The position numbers and the translations under genes are program-made. From positions 22,946 through 86,945 of the forward strand of contig JAFYDK010000116.1 in the NCBI GenBank assembly GCA_017544805.1: a stretch of DNA of 64,000 bases, written 5' to 3'. This DNA comes from Bacteroidales bacterium (GTDB taxonomy: Bacteria > Bacteroidota > Bacteroidia > Bacteroidales > UBA3824). Positions 44,595-54,803 of the stretch are shown here, piece by piece (position 1 is the first letter of the stretch; each line of letters starts with the position of its first letter). The notes beneath the pieces were generated by a model. That model saw only the letters and a program-made list of their open reading frames with translations. It was not told where the DNA came from and made no database searches.

Positions 44595-45824
44595 CTATTT
44601 TTTTGTAAGCCTTACCATAAAAATATCATGTGAAGCTATTTTTGCAGTAACAGGCTTTTTCGTCGTAGTTTTCAAGTTCTTATGCTCGAACAAATCTCTG
44701 ATAACGTATTCGGTTTTGTTAGCATCTAAAGTCTTATTAAAATCCTTATCAACGATAACATTAGCCTTGAAATCAAAATTCAAAACTTTTTCGTCTTTTG
44801 AAGTATTAACAAAACCTACCGCCCAAGAATCGTTTTCCAAAGGCTTTACCCAAACCGAAATACTATCTTTGAACTGATATTCAAAACCTTGAATACCGAG
44901 TTTATCTTGATCAACCTCAATTAACTCTTTGTTAGTAATGAGTTTTTTGGTTTCTTCAGTACAAGTGCGAAGGTCGTTGCCGAGAATAAGCGGTGCTGCG
45001 CTCAAACACCAAAGAGCAAAATGCGAACGGTCTTCAGCTGCGTTCAAACATTTTCCGATTTCCAACATATCGGGGTCGTTCCAATGTCCGGGTCCGGCAT
45101 ATTTTCTAATGTCTTTTCTCATTCTGAGAATAGGCCAAACGCCCCACGCCGACCATTGGTCAGGCTCGCCTTTTTTAACAACATATTCGCAATCATAACA
45201 GCAATAAATATCACCCGTTGTACGCCAGAGGTGTCCGATTTCAGCACCCCACTCCCACGGCTGATTGTCGCCCCACTCACAAATCGAAAATACAACCGGA
45301 CGTCCAGCTGTATAAAGAGCGTCCCTCATCGTTTTGTATGCCTCGGGAGCATACATTTTGCCGGTGTTGCACCAGTCATATTTCAGATAATCAACGCCGT
45401 AACTTGCATAAAGCAATGCGTCTTGATATTCGTGTCCGCGTCCGCCCGGATAACCGCCGCAAGTCTGAGAACCGCAACAATTATAAATTCCGAATTTTAA
45501 ACCCTTGGAATGAACATAATCCGCAACAGCTTTCATTCCGTTAGGAAACTTTTTAGGATCGGGAACAAGATTGCCTTGCTTGTCCCTTTCTTTCAACATC
45601 CAACCGTCATCAATGACAATGTACTCAAAACCCACTTTGTCAAGACCAAGTTCAACAAAAAGGTCTGCCATGTCTTTGACAGTCTTTTCGCTAATATCAC
45701 AAGCGAAAGTGTTCCAAGAATTCCATCCCATAGGCGGTGTTAACGCCAAGTTTTCAAACTTTTGCGCGGCTACATTTAAAGTAATACTTAAAACCGCTGC
45801 AAGCATAAAAATGTGCTTTTTCAT
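44595..45824 (-). CDS. Secreted GH27 alpha-galactosidase
   Basis: 409 residues with a signal peptide (MKKHIFMLAAVLSITLNVAA, cut before QKFEN). ALTPPMGWNSWNTFACDI is the GH27 signature; catalytic nucleophile Asp150 lies in VDYLKYDWCNTG and the acid/base Asp205 in WRTTGDI. The TIM barrel is followed by a C-terminal beta domain (about 300-409) with KTEYVIRDLFEHKNL. It removes terminal alpha-galactose from oligo- or polysaccharides, probably in the periplasm. Not part of a SusC/SusD polysaccharide locus in this window. Confidence 0.93.
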   Translation of the reverse strand: MKKHIFMLAAVLSITLNVAAQKFENLALTPPMGWNSWNTFACDISEKTVKDMADLFVELGLDKVGFEYIVIDDGWMLKERDKQGNLVPDPKKFPNGMKAVADYVHSKGLKFGIYNCCGSQTCGGYPGGRGHEYQDALLYASYGVDYLKYDWCNTGKMYAPEAYKTMRDALYTAGRPVVFSICEWGDNQPWEWGAEIGHLWRTTGDIYCCYDCEYVVKKGEPDQWSAWGVWPILRMRKDIRKYAGPGHWNDPDMLEIGKCLNAAEDRSHFALWCLSAAPLILGNDLRTCTEETKKLITNKELIEVDQDKLGIQGFEYQFKDSISVWVKPLENDSWAVGFVNTSKDEKVLNFDFKANVIVDKDFNKTLDANKTEYVIRDLFEHKNLKTTTKKPVTAKIASHDIFMVRLTKK

Positions 45825-45865
45825 TGTAATTTAGTGTTTTAATTGGTAAATAAATATATAATTCC

Positions 45866-46450
45866 CTACAGCAACTTAGGCTGACAAGGTTCGTAACTTC
45901 TTCTATGTAACGGACATATACCGTAATCCAATATCGCTTGACGATGTTCTTTGGTAGGATAACCCTTATTTTTATCCCAACAATAAACAGGATAATCCTT
46001 AGAAAAACGCATCATAATCTCGTCTCTAAAAGTCTTTGCAAGGATTGAGGCCGCTGCTATTGACAAAAACTTAGCATCACCCTTTACAATCGTTTCGTAT
46101 GGTATATCCTGATACGGTCGGAACTTATTACCGTCAACAATAATAAACTCCGGTCTTACCGATAATTTATCCAAGGCTCTGTGCATCGCTAAAATCGAAG
46201 CTTGAAGGATATTAATTCTATCAATTTCCTCGTTAGAACACTCTGCAACAGAGTAACTTAGAGCATCTTTTATAATCTGTTCCCTCAATGCAAAACGTTT
46301 CTTTTCAGACAACTGTTTTGAATCGTTAATGTCATTATTAAAATAATCCGGCGGAAAAATAACGGCAGAGGCTACCACAGGACCGGCTAAACACCCGCGC
46401 CCCGCTTCATCACAACCTGCCTCCGGATATTTTTTAAAAATCACATTCAT
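45866..46450 (-). CDS. rnhB: Ribonuclease HII
   Basis: 194 residues. DEAGRGCLAGPVVASAVIFP contains the first two acidic residues; IDRINILQASILAMHRAL, IIVDGNKF and KGDAKFLSIAAASILAKTFRDE supply the rest of the DEDD set. It cleaves RNA in RNA-DNA hybrids and at misincorporated ribonucleotides. Confidence 0.96.
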   Translation of the reverse strand: MNVIFKKYPEAGCDEAGRGCLAGPVVASAVIFPPDYFNNDINDSKQLSEKKRFALREQIIKDALSYSVAECSNEEIDRINILQASILAMHRALDKLSVRPEFIIVDGNKFRPYQDIPYETIVKGDAKFLSIAAASILAKTFRDEIMMRFSKDYPVYCWDKNKGYPTKEHRQAILDYGICPLHRRSYEPCQPKLL

Positions 46451-46480
46451 TTTTTTATCTCTATTTTCCTTTTTTCAAAA

Positions 46481-46542
46481 GAAACCGAAAAACTTTTATA
46501 TCGCAGTTTAGAACAGAGATTAAAAAAAAGATTTTCGGTTTC
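46481..46542 (-). terminator. Inverted repeat between asnA and rnhB
   Basis: Arms GAAACCGAAAAACTTTT (46481-46497) and AAAAGATTTTCGGTTTC (46526-46542), 15 of 17 paired; a T-run follows on the minus strand. Probable terminator of asnA. Confidence 0.6.
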
Positions 46543-46557
46543 CCTTATTTTCTACGG

Positions 46558-47595
46558 CTAAATCAACGGAATGTTAGCTTTAGAACATTCAAAACGCATT
46601 TCGTCTGACCAAAGAGACGATTGAATTTCGCCGATATGAGCTTTTTTTAGGAAGAACATACAAATACGCGACTGACCTATTCCGCCGCCTATACTTTCGG
46701 GAAGTGTACCGTCAAGAAGGCGTTTGTGGAAATAAAGTTTTTTACGGTCTTCCTTGTGTTCGATTAAAAGTTGTCTTTCAAGAGCAATTTTATCAACACG
46801 GATACCCATTGAAGAAATTTCAAAAGAACGTTTCAAAACAGGATTCCAAAGCAAAATATCACCGTTAAGACCGTTGAAACCTTCAGAATTAGGCGTTGAC
46901 CAGTCGTCATAGTCAGGCGCACGACCGTCATGTTTTTCACCGTTTGAAAGTTTATCACCGATACCCATTACGAAGACTGCTCCATACTTCTTACAGATTT
47001 CGTCTTCGCGCTCTTTAGGAGTCAAATTAGGATAAAGCTTTAAAAGCTCAGTCGTACTGATGAATTTTATCTCTTTAGGTAAAATCGGTTTTAACGCCGG
47101 ATAAGCCTCGTAAACGACATATTCGGTTTTCAAAAGTACCGAATAAATACGTTCTACAATATTCTTCAAAAAGTCCAAATTTCTATCAGAAGGTTCAATA
47201 TGACGCTCCCAATCCCATTGATCAACATAAAGAGAATGAAGATTATCCAATTCCTCATCGGGACGGATAGCGTTCATGTCGGTATAAATACCATAACCGC
47301 TCGGAATATTATAATTTGCGAGCGTTAAACGTTTCCATTTTGCAAGCGAATGAACAACCTCTGCCTGCTGTTCGTTAAAATCCTTAATCGGAAATGTAAC
47401 AGGACGCTCCACACCATTGAGGTCGTCGTTGATACCAGTGCCTTTAAGGACGAAAAGCGGGGCTGTAACACGGCGGAGTTTAAGCTCCGCACTAAGACAA
47501 CTTTCAAAGAAGTCTTTAATTTTTTTAATTGCGAGTTCCGTCTGTTGAAGGTCAAGGACGGGTTTGTAATTTTCGGGTTTGAATAATTGTCCCAT
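46558..47595 (-). CDS. asnA: Aspartate-ammonia ligase
   Basis: 345 residues, standard for AsnA. ELAIKKIKDFFESCLSAEL, RVTAPLFVLKGTGINDDLNG (20 residues), VVHSLAKWKRLTLANYNI, GIYTDMNAIRPDEELDNLHS (20 residues), YVDQWDWERHI and SIGGGIGQSRICMFFL are the class II synthetase-like motifs of the ammonia-dependent asparagine synthetase. ATP drives amidation of aspartate by free ammonia. Confidence 0.97.
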   Translation of the reverse strand: MGQLFKPENYKPVLDLQQTELAIKKIKDFFESCLSAELKLRRVTAPLFVLKGTGINDDLNGVERPVTFPIKDFNEQQAEVVHSLAKWKRLTLANYNIPSGYGIYTDMNAIRPDEELDNLHSLYVDQWDWERHIEPSDRNLDFLKNIVERIYSVLLKTEYVVYEAYPALKPILPKEIKFISTTELLKLYPNLTPKEREDEICKKYGAVFVMGIGDKLSNGEKHDGRAPDYDDWSTPNSEGFNGLNGDILLWNPVLKRSFEISSMGIRVDKIALERQLLIEHKEDRKKLYFHKRLLDGTLPESIGGGIGQSRICMFFLKKAHIGEIQSSLWSDEMRFECSKANIPLI

Positions 47596-47679
47596 GATTT
47601 TTTTATTGTCTGTTATACTTTTATTAAAAAAAACGGCATAAAATTATATTTTTTTCGGGAAAAAAAATATTTTTTTGTT

Positions 47680-50337
47680 TCAATTATTGAATTTTTCCCT
47701 GAAAAATTTCAACTTGCTCAAAACCTCAAACCATAAAAACGCTAAATAAAACAATATAGCAGCAATAATTGAAATATTAACTACCGTACTTTGGTTTTCA
47801 GGAGCGTAGGAAAGTTCCACGGTATGCTGACCCGCGGGCATTTCAAAACCAGAAAAACCAACATCACATTTTTTTACGGTTTTAGGCTCTGAACCATCAA
47901 TACTGAATTTCCATGACTTATCAAAAGGAATGGTCAAGACCAAGAATTTATTGGTTTTAAGGTTAATGTTTCCCTTTATATAAGAATGGTTAAATTTCGT
48001 AATATCAAGCGATTCTTCTTGATTACGTTTTGTTGTTTCCAAAAACTGTTGAACCGACAAATCTTTCATAAAACAAATATCGGTACTATCCTTTACATCA
48101 ATTTTTTTGTAGTTTGACAGGTCAATATCCGAATCCTCATTATTAACAAAACCGATTAAAAGCGAATACATCTGACGAATATTATCACAAGCAATCAGAT
48201 AAATATACGAGGAAACAGTCGGGGCAAGTTGCGGCGGAAAATTCTCCGACGTAAATTTATCAATCTCCTTCAACGAATGAAATTTCTTTCCGACAATATT
48301 CTGCAATTTCATACTGTAATCATACATCTCGGCATTATTACCGTTGTTAATATTGCGGATAATGTTATCAACGCCTTCCGGTGTAAGCGTAAAACTCAAA
48401 AGAGAATCAAAATCCGCTCTTTCCATGTATTTGTCAAGCGCAAAACCCAAAGGCATTACGTAATCGTTTTCCAAAAGATAATGTTTCGGAAATTTTTTAA
48501 CCTTAGCCATATCCCAAAACGCAGGATTTACTAAGGCCGAATCCTGAAGCTTGGTTATCAAATATTTAGAGGAGAAAAACGAATAAATGAACGGCATTTG
48601 CGGAATACCTTTAAGCCATCTCGTATCAGACTCCTCGTATGGCGATACAGCGCAAATAGAACGCAAAAACCTCACGTATTCCACCTGATTGAACGGTGAA
48701 TAAGATTTTGAAGTAAAATAACCTAAAACCCTATTGCAATTCATCGGGGCATGCTTTGTAAGTCCGGGATAATAAGTTACTTCAACTCTGTAAAACTTAG
48801 TAGTATCATTTTTTCTGATAGTATCCAAAACCTGAGAAATACCGTCGTCATAACCCGCCATATTAAGCTCCACATCAGAATATTTAATGCTGTCCCTACC
48901 ATCAAAAGCAGAATAACACATAATCGAAACCTCAATCAAAGGCAAAACGAGAAACAAAATTTTAAGAGTTTTTCTATCAATATAATTGATAAAACACAGC
49001 AAAAAGACATAAACAACCATTGTTAAAACTGCGAAATACATAATTTCGGGTTTATTAATCATAAAAGAAAAAGACTCGTCGGTTGCAGTTTTCCAAAGCG
49101 AAAGCCCCAAAACAAGGACTGTTCCAACCAAAAGCATAAAATTCATTTTCTTTTTAGCCGTGATAACACTCAAGGACTGAGCCATTATCAAAATCATAGA
49201 AAATGTAAAAAAATAATCAATACCGTAACGGTAATAATCACCGGCATAAAGTAATATCGAACGTCTTAATTGCGGAAAAATCATAACCGCAAACCAAAAC
49301 AACAAGAAAACCGAATAGATTATCCGTTTCCTTTTTGAAAGAAACAGAAAAATTTGCGGAAAAATTATAAGCGTTAAAATTCCGCAATAAATTGCCGGAG
49401 CTTCCAAATAATTGTTCCAAGCCGAAAAACCGAAATCGTTGCCCGGAATGTTATGACCGAAAAGTCTGAAAAGCGTTGTCGCCGCCATTTCTGAGGTTAA
49501 AAACAATCTCGAATCCGCCACTTTACTAAAAGCAACATCCTCCATACGGGGAGCATTTATCTGAACCATTAAAGTAGTCCAAAGATTAGGCAAGTTCATC
49601 AAAATACCAACCAAGCCCGCTAAAAATACCCAAAGACAAGTGTGAAAGATTTTCTTGAAATTCGGTTTTGCAACCAAAAATCTAAAAAGCATATAAACCG
49701 CTAAATAAAAAGAGTATAAATAAAGGTGATAAGGCTGACTTGCAAGCATTGTAGCGGCAATAGCAAAAAACCACGGTTTATTTTTAACGAAAATCATTTC
49801 AAAACTAAAAAGATAAAACGATAAATAAAAACCGTAAATATCCAATCCCCAAGGAGCAAGAACAACAATCGAACTTGAAAACGCCATCAAAATTCCGGCG
49901 GTCAAAGACGAGGTCTTGTTCACATTCAAAAGCCTTAACCACAAAAACGTAAAAATTCCCGTTCCTAAAAACGAAAGCAAAAATTTAAGATAAAAATTAT
50001 AAATTTCTATTCCTTCAACCCCGTGCTCTGAAGCAATTATAGCAAAAGGTCTTAAAATCCAAGACAAAGGATCAAGAGCTACAGCCCCCGAACTGTAAAC
50101 ATCACCGGCTCCAAGATAAAAACTATAATTAGCAGGTTCGCTGAGCTGCCACATCCTAACATTATGAAAAACCCCGGCAAGATCGCCCGTATAACTATCC
50201 GAGGCTAAACCCGTAAAAACAAACATTTGCTCAAGGGTCAAAAACTGTCCTAAACTTATCATACCCGCTATGATAATCATAATCACAAGAACCAAAACGG
50301 GACGTTTATTTATGAAATCTAAAAAACGGTCTTTCAT
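47680..50337 (-). CDS. YfhO-family membrane protein
   Basis: I start at the ATG at 50337 (MKDRFLDFINKRPVLVLVIM); the open frame extends 26 codons further but that part is not signal-like. About 885 residues, with some 12 hydrophobic helices in the first 540 residues, a large soluble domain (about 560-850) and a last helix near the end (about 855-880). GDLAGVFHNVRMW, ILVLAPWGLDIYGFYLS-like VLAPWGLDIYGFYLSFY and the C-terminal LVLTIPFDKSWKFSIDG, QHTVELSYAP (beta-sandwich) match YfhO proteins. They are GT-C-like and linked to lipoteichoic or surface glycan modification in Firmicutes; the role in Bacteroidetes is unclear. Confidence 0.85.
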   Translation of the reverse strand: MKDRFLDFINKRPVLVLVIMIIIAGMISLGQFLTLEQMFVFTGLASDSYTGDLAGVFHNVRMWQLSEPANYSFYLGAGDVYSSGAVALDPLSWILRPFAIIASEHGVEGIEIYNFYLKFLLSFLGTGIFTFLWLRLLNVNKTSSLTAGILMAFSSSIVVLAPWGLDIYGFYLSFYLFSFEMIFVKNKPWFFAIAATMLASQPYHLYLYSFYLAVYMLFRFLVAKPNFKKIFHTCLWVFLAGLVGILMNLPNLWTTLMVQINAPRMEDVAFSKVADSRLFLTSEMAATTLFRLFGHNIPGNDFGFSAWNNYLEAPAIYCGILTLIIFPQIFLFLSKRKRIIYSVFLLFWFAVMIFPQLRRSILLYAGDYYRYGIDYFFTFSMILIMAQSLSVITAKKKMNFMLLVGTVLVLGLSLWKTATDESFSFMINKPEIMYFAVLTMVVYVFLLCFINYIDRKTLKILFLVLPLIEVSIMCYSAFDGRDSIKYSDVELNMAGYDDGISQVLDTIRKNDTTKFYRVEVTYYPGLTKHAPMNCNRVLGYFTSKSYSPFNQVEYVRFLRSICAVSPYEESDTRWLKGIPQMPFIYSFFSSKYLITKLQDSALVNPAFWDMAKVKKFPKHYLLENDYVMPLGFALDKYMERADFDSLLSFTLTPEGVDNIIRNINNGNNAEMYDYSMKLQNIVGKKFHSLKEIDKFTSENFPPQLAPTVSSYIYLIACDNIRQMYSLLIGFVNNEDSDIDLSNYKKIDVKDSTDICFMKDLSVQQFLETTKRNQEESLDITKFNHSYIKGNINLKTNKFLVLTIPFDKSWKFSIDGSEPKTVKKCDVGFSGFEMPAGQHTVELSYAPENQSTVVNISIIAAILFYLAFLWFEVLSKLKFFREKFNN

Positions 50338-50607
50338 TTCGTTAAATACTTTTTTAGGCACAAAAATAAGAATTTTTTCTTTCTCAAAAAAATAAAAAAG
50401 GAGTTGCATTATCATAAATACAACTCCGTAACTTCAAAATAATTTAAAAAAATAATAAAATGAAACAACAATTATAAAAAAAACTACATTAAAATTTTTA
50501 TCCGCAAATGACAACAATATTATGACTCTTATTGATATTGCAAATATATGTATTTTCTTTAACAATTTTTCGTTAATCAGTATAAAAATGTTAAAATTAA
50601 CACAAAA

Positions 50608-52134
50608 TTAACATAACACTTTTATACCTTTTTCAATACGTTTAAGAGATTCCTCTTTGCCGAGTTCTTCCAAGATATTGAAAATATGAGGACCTTTGCA
50701 TTCGCCTGCCAAAACTAAACGCATAGGATTCAAGACTTTACCGAAGTTAAGACCGTTTTCTTTAATCCATGCCGAAATCTTTTCTTCGAGATTTTTTGCA
50801 GAAAAATCGCTTTCGCCGTTAAGAATTTCAACGGCTTTCCTTAAAATATCGGCAGAATCCTCTTTCCAGAATTTTTTGGTGTTAGCCTCGTTATAAGATT
50901 CAGGCGCAATAAAGAAATATGTGCTTTCTTTCCACAAATCGTGAGAAAAATGACAACGATCTTTTACCAAACCGCAAATCTTAGCAGCTTTTTCTTTATC
51001 AACTATAACGCCGTCTTTTTTAGCGTCTTCAATGAAATATTCCGCTAATTCTTCATTCGGTTTGAGTTCCAAATATTGCTTGTTGAACCATTTGTTCTTT
51101 TCAGGATCGAATTTTGCACCCGCCTTGCTGACTTTTTCAAGGCTGAAAAGATTACAAAGTTCTTCTTTTGAGAAAATTTCCTGAGTTGTGTTTCCGGGAT
51201 TCCAGCCAAGAAGTGCCATCATATTCAAGAAAGCCTCAGGGAAATATCCCGCCTCTTCGTAACCTCTTGAAACTTCGCCAGTTTTCGGGTCTTCCCAATG
51301 TAAGGGGAAAACAGGAAATCCTAAACGGTCGCCGTCACGTTTTGAAAGTTTACCTTTTCCGTCAGGTTTCAAAATAAGCGGTAAATGCGCAAATTCCGGC
51401 ATCGTATCCAACCAGCCGAAAGCCCTATACAATAAATAGTGTAAAGGCAGAGAAGGCAACCACTCTTCGCCGCGGATAACGTGCGAAATTTTCATCAAAT
51501 GATCGTCTACAATATTCGCCAAGTGATAAGTCGGCATTCCGTCACTTTTATAAAGAACTTTATCGTCAAGGATTGAAGTATCGGCTTTGATTTCGCCACG
51601 GATTATGTCTTTTAAAACGAGTTTCTCATCTTCCGGCATTTTGAAACGGATAACGTAAGGCGCACCCGATTGAAGCATAAGTTTCGTCTGCTCTTGACCA
51701 AAAGTTAAAGAGTTTTTCATCGTCATACGGGTTTTTGGTCCGTAAGACTGAACAGAAGCTTTTTCCGCCTCAAGTTTTTTTCTCATCGCCTCCAACTCCT
51801 CAGGAGTATCAAAGGCATAATACGCAAAACCTTTTTCTACCAATTCCATGGCATATTTCGTATAAAGGTGTTTGCGGTTGCTCTGTTTGTAAGGTCCGTA
51901 ATCTCCGCCCTTGAGATCGCTTTCGTCAATATCAAGTCCGATCCATTCGAGCGATTTTATAATATATTCTTCAGCACCCGGCACAAAACGGGTTTGGTCG
52001 GTATCCTCTATTCTAAGAATAAATTTTCCACCGTGTTTTCTTGCAAACAAATAATTAAAAAGTGCGGTTCTTACTCCGCCTAAATGCAACGCTCCCGTAG
52101 GAGAGGGTGCAAACCTTACTCTAACTTCTCTCAT
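50608..52134 (-). CDS. gltX: Glutamyl-tRNA synthetase
   Basis: 508 residues. HIGH motif in FAPSPTGALHLGGVRTALFN (20 residues), LRIEDTDQTRFVPG, WLPSLPLHYLLYRAFGW, and KMSKS-like LSKRDGD; a helical anticodon-binding domain ends the protein. It charges tRNA-Glu. It lies 24 bases after the KDO cytidylyltransferase-like gene on the same strand. Confidence 0.97.
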   Translation of the reverse strand: MREVRVRFAPSPTGALHLGGVRTALFNYLFARKHGGKFILRIEDTDQTRFVPGAEEYIIKSLEWIGLDIDESDLKGGDYGPYKQSNRKHLYTKYAMELVEKGFAYYAFDTPEELEAMRKKLEAEKASVQSYGPKTRMTMKNSLTFGQEQTKLMLQSGAPYVIRFKMPEDEKLVLKDIIRGEIKADTSILDDKVLYKSDGMPTYHLANIVDDHLMKISHVIRGEEWLPSLPLHYLLYRAFGWLDTMPEFAHLPLILKPDGKGKLSKRDGDRLGFPVFPLHWEDPKTGEVSRGYEEAGYFPEAFLNMMALLGWNPGNTTQEIFSKEELCNLFSLEKVSKAGAKFDPEKNKWFNKQYLELKPNEELAEYFIEDAKKDGVIVDKEKAAKICGLVKDRCHFSHDLWKESTYFFIAPESYNEANTKKFWKEDSADILRKAVEILNGESDFSAKNLEEKISAWIKENGLNFGKVLNPMRLVLAGECKGPHIFNILEELGKEESLKRIEKGIKVLC

Positions 52135-52158
52135 TTTTTAATATTTCGTTCCTCTTTA

Positions 52159-52941
52159 TTAAAATTTATCCATATATTGTCTTAAAAAATATTCATCTTG
52201 CCTCATTCTAGAAATTACCGTTTCAAGCTCCTGAGGATGATTAACGGCTAACATCTCCTGCTCCGTAAGCGTCATCTTGATTCTCATGCCGTTTTCCAAA
52301 ATTCTGTTAAGATCAATATCCTCAGCCACTTCCAAGGGCGTGGGAAGCATAAGATTGAAATCATTTAAAAATCTGCGTCTGAAAACGTCAATGCCCACAA
52401 GCTTCATCCTCGGAAAACATACGCCCCTTGATTTTGAAGGTATCGGCTCCCTCGAAAGATACATCGCATTGTTGAGATTATCAGCAACAACTTTGATTTC
52501 GTTGCGGTCGTTAAAAATCTCCTCGCTCGTAATCTCCGTCATCAAGGCCGTCATCTTGAGTTTTTTGTCCATAACCATAGGCGAAATAGCTCGTCCCAAA
52601 ACATCAGGAGTAAGCATCGGCTCGTCAGGCTGAATCGAAACCACAAGGTCGTAAACACAATTATTGTCTGCCTCTATTCGTTTAACAGCCTCGGCAACCC
52701 TATCGGTAGCACTGATACGGCTCTCCACAATTTCAATAACCTTACCTCCTATTGAGGTTATGTAATCAATAATTTCCTTGTCGGCAGTGGCAACGTAAAC
52801 GTCAGAAAAGTCTGTACAAAGCCTCGCTCGGTTATAAACATGACCTATCATCGGCATTCCCAAAATATCAGCCATAGGCTTGTTCGGGAAGTTTTTCGAT
52901 TCCATCTTTGCCGGGATAATTCCTATAATACTGTTCTTCAT
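52159..52941 (-). CDS. kdsB: CMP-KDO synthetase-like cytidylyltransferase
   Basis: 260 residues, the family length. IIGIIPAKMESKNFPNKPMA aligns with the nucleotide-binding loop (IIPARxxSxRxPGKP) but has K for R and ES for xS; DVYVATADKEIIDYI, GRISATDRVAEAVKRI-like ISATDRVAEAVKRI, VVSIQPDEPMLTP (usually QGDEP) and YLSREPIPS are the other KdsB landmarks. KdsB activates KDO as CMP-KDO for lipid A core. The changes in loop residues make it a divergent member, so a related sugar acid is possible. Confidence 0.65.
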   Translation of the reverse strand: MKNSIIGIIPAKMESKNFPNKPMADILGMPMIGHVYNRARLCTDFSDVYVATADKEIIDYITSIGGKVIEIVESRISATDRVAEAVKRIEADNNCVYDLVVSIQPDEPMLTPDVLGRAISPMVMDKKLKMTALMTEITSEEIFNDRNEIKVVADNLNNAMYLSREPIPSKSRGVCFPRMKLVGIDVFRRRFLNDFNLMLPTPLEVAEDIDLNRILENGMRIKMTLTEQEMLAVNHPQELETVISRMRQDEYFLRQYMDKF

Positions 52942-53226
52942 AGTAAGATATTTTTTTTAGTCCGTAAAAGTAAAAATTATTTTTGTATCGGAAAAATAAA
53001 ATTGACATTTATTAATTTTATCAGATATTATTTTTTGTTAATTTTAGTTTCTAAACTTACCGAAAGAAAAAATTATTTTAAGAAATCATTTTGTTCATGT
53101 TGATTTAATATTTAAATTTGGGGCGTTTTTTTATTAATCATTATTGATTTATTAACCTCAAGAATTAAAACTAAGGGTTAACAAACATTAACTCAACGTT
53201 TTAACAAACACAGTCAAAAACATCTT

Positions 53227-54648
53227 ATGAACAATTCAAAATTAATTAAATTAGCAATTTCATTGCTGTTACCGGTGATAATTGCTCTTTTACCTGCGGG
53301 ATGTTTCCCGTTTGAGATTACCGTTGTAGAGCAACGCGTAGTCGCAATATTTATTTTTGCCGCTTTAATGTGGATTTTGGAACCGATTCCGATTTGGACA
53401 ACTTCGGTAAGTGTTATCGTATTAATGCTTCTGACAACCTCCACGAGCATGATTAAATTTTTGAAACAGGACGGTGAGGCTTTCGGTAGCGCAATTCCTT
53501 ACAAAGACATCATGGCAACATTTGCCGACCCAGTGATAATGCTTTTTATGGGTGGATTCGTCCTCGCAATTATCGCAAGCAAATACAAACTTGATGCAGG
53601 TATCGCTAAAGCTATCTTAACACCGTTCGGAAACAAATCCGAAATGGTTTTATTAGGATTTATAGTAGTAACGGCAATTTGTTCGATGTTCATGTCAAAC
53701 ACAGCAACGGCTGCAATGATGCTGACAATCCTCTCCCCCGTTTTGGCAACACTTCCAACTTCGGGAAAAGGTCGTATCGCTTTGGCACTTTCAATACCGG
53801 TTGCTGCTAATATCGGCGGTATCGGAACACCTATCGGAACACCCCCTAACGCTTTGGCAATCAAATATTTGAACGACCCTGACGGTCTTAATCTGAGCAT
53901 CTCGTTCGGTGAATGGATGATGTACATGGTTCCATTAGCATTAATAATACTTTTTATTACATGGATTATTTTGAGAAAAATGTTCCCCTTCTCTCAAAAA
54001 ACAATCGAAATCCATATTGACGAAAATTTTTCTCCAAAAGATACAAATTCCAAGATAGTTTTAATCACTTTTATCGTAACGATTTTGCTTTGGGTAACTG
54101 ACAAATTAACCGGCATCAACGCTAACGTTGTGGCATTGATACCATTTGGAGTATTTTCAGTTACGGGTATTTTTACGAAAGAGGATTTAAAGAAAATCGA
54201 CTGGGACGTTTTGTGGCTCGTAGCCGGCGGTTTTGCCTTGGGCGTCGGTCTTGACAAAACAGGTCTTGCAAAACACCTTGTAGAGGCTATTCCGTTCAGT
54301 TCTTGGCCTACACTTTTGATTATCATCGGTAGCGGTATTTTATGCTGTTTGATGAGTACTTTTATGTCGAACTCAGCAACGGCTGCGCTTTTGATTCCGA
54401 TACTTTTGGCAGTAGGCAAAGGCATAGCACCGCAATTAGAGTCTTACGGCGGAATTTCAACACTGCTTATAGGTTTGGCTCTTAGTGCTTCGTTTGCAAT
54501 GGCATTGCCGATTTCAACACCGCCAAACGCTCTCGCATACGCAAAAGGCTTTATTAAACAAAAAGATATGGCCACAATAGGTATTATTGTCGGTGTAATT
54601 TCAATCGCCTTAGGATATATCCTATTAATTTCTATCAAAGGCTTATAA
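53227..54648 (+). CDS. SLC13/DASS-family sodium-coupled anion transporter
   Basis: 473 residues with about 12 hydrophobic helices. Both SNTATAAMM and SNSATAALL (the two inverted-repeat motifs that bind sodium and carboxylate) are present, with GGIGTPIGTPPNALAI between and TPPNALAYAKGF near the end. WILEPIPIWTTSV in the first repeat is typical. Such transporters import C4-dicarboxylates, citrate, sulfate or related anions; the substrate is not evident. The 285-base gap upstream has a long run of AT-rich sequence and no clear promoter pair. Confidence 0.92.
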   Translation: MNNSKLIKLAISLLLPVIIALLPAGCFPFEITVVEQRVVAIFIFAALMWILEPIPIWTTSVSVIVLMLLTTSTSMIKFLKQDGEAFGSAIPYKDIMATFADPVIMLFMGGFVLAIIASKYKLDAGIAKAILTPFGNKSEMVLLGFIVVTAICSMFMSNTATAAMMLTILSPVLATLPTSGKGRIALALSIPVAANIGGIGTPIGTPPNALAIKYLNDPDGLNLSISFGEWMMYMVPLALIILFITWIILRKMFPFSQKTIEIHIDENFSPKDTNSKIVLITFIVTILLWVTDKLTGINANVVALIPFGVFSVTGIFTKEDLKKIDWDVLWLVAGGFALGVGLDKTGLAKHLVEAIPFSSWPTLLIIIGSGILCCLMSTFMSNSATAALLIPILLAVGKGIAPQLESYGGISTLLIGLALSASFAMALPISTPPNALAYAKGFIKQKDMATIGIIVGVISIALGYILLISIKGL

Positions 54649-54689
54649 GACAAAGAGATTATTTGTTATTTTATAATTCCTATGTAACA

Positions 54690-54730
54690 TTAAGGAAAGT
54701 TCCTTTACGGGGCTTTCCTTAATTTATTTT
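54690..54730 (+). terminator. Terminator after the SLC13 gene
   Basis: TTAAGGAAAG and CTTTCCTTAA arms (perfect, 10 bp) with a 13-base loop and a T-rich tail. Confidence 0.85.
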
Positions 54731-54771
54731 TAAAAAGGAATAAAAAATTTTATTTTCCACGAAATAATTCC

Positions 54772-54779
54772 TAAATTTG
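54772..54779 (+). promoter_or_regulatory. -7 box TAAATTTG for leuS
   Basis: Perfect TAnnTTTG placing the RNA start near 54786, so the ATG at 54804 (not the in-frame TTG at 54777) is the start. No clear -33 TTTG. Confidence 0.5.
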
Positions 54780-54803
54780 CGGCGTAAAATTTTAACGTTA
54801 AAA

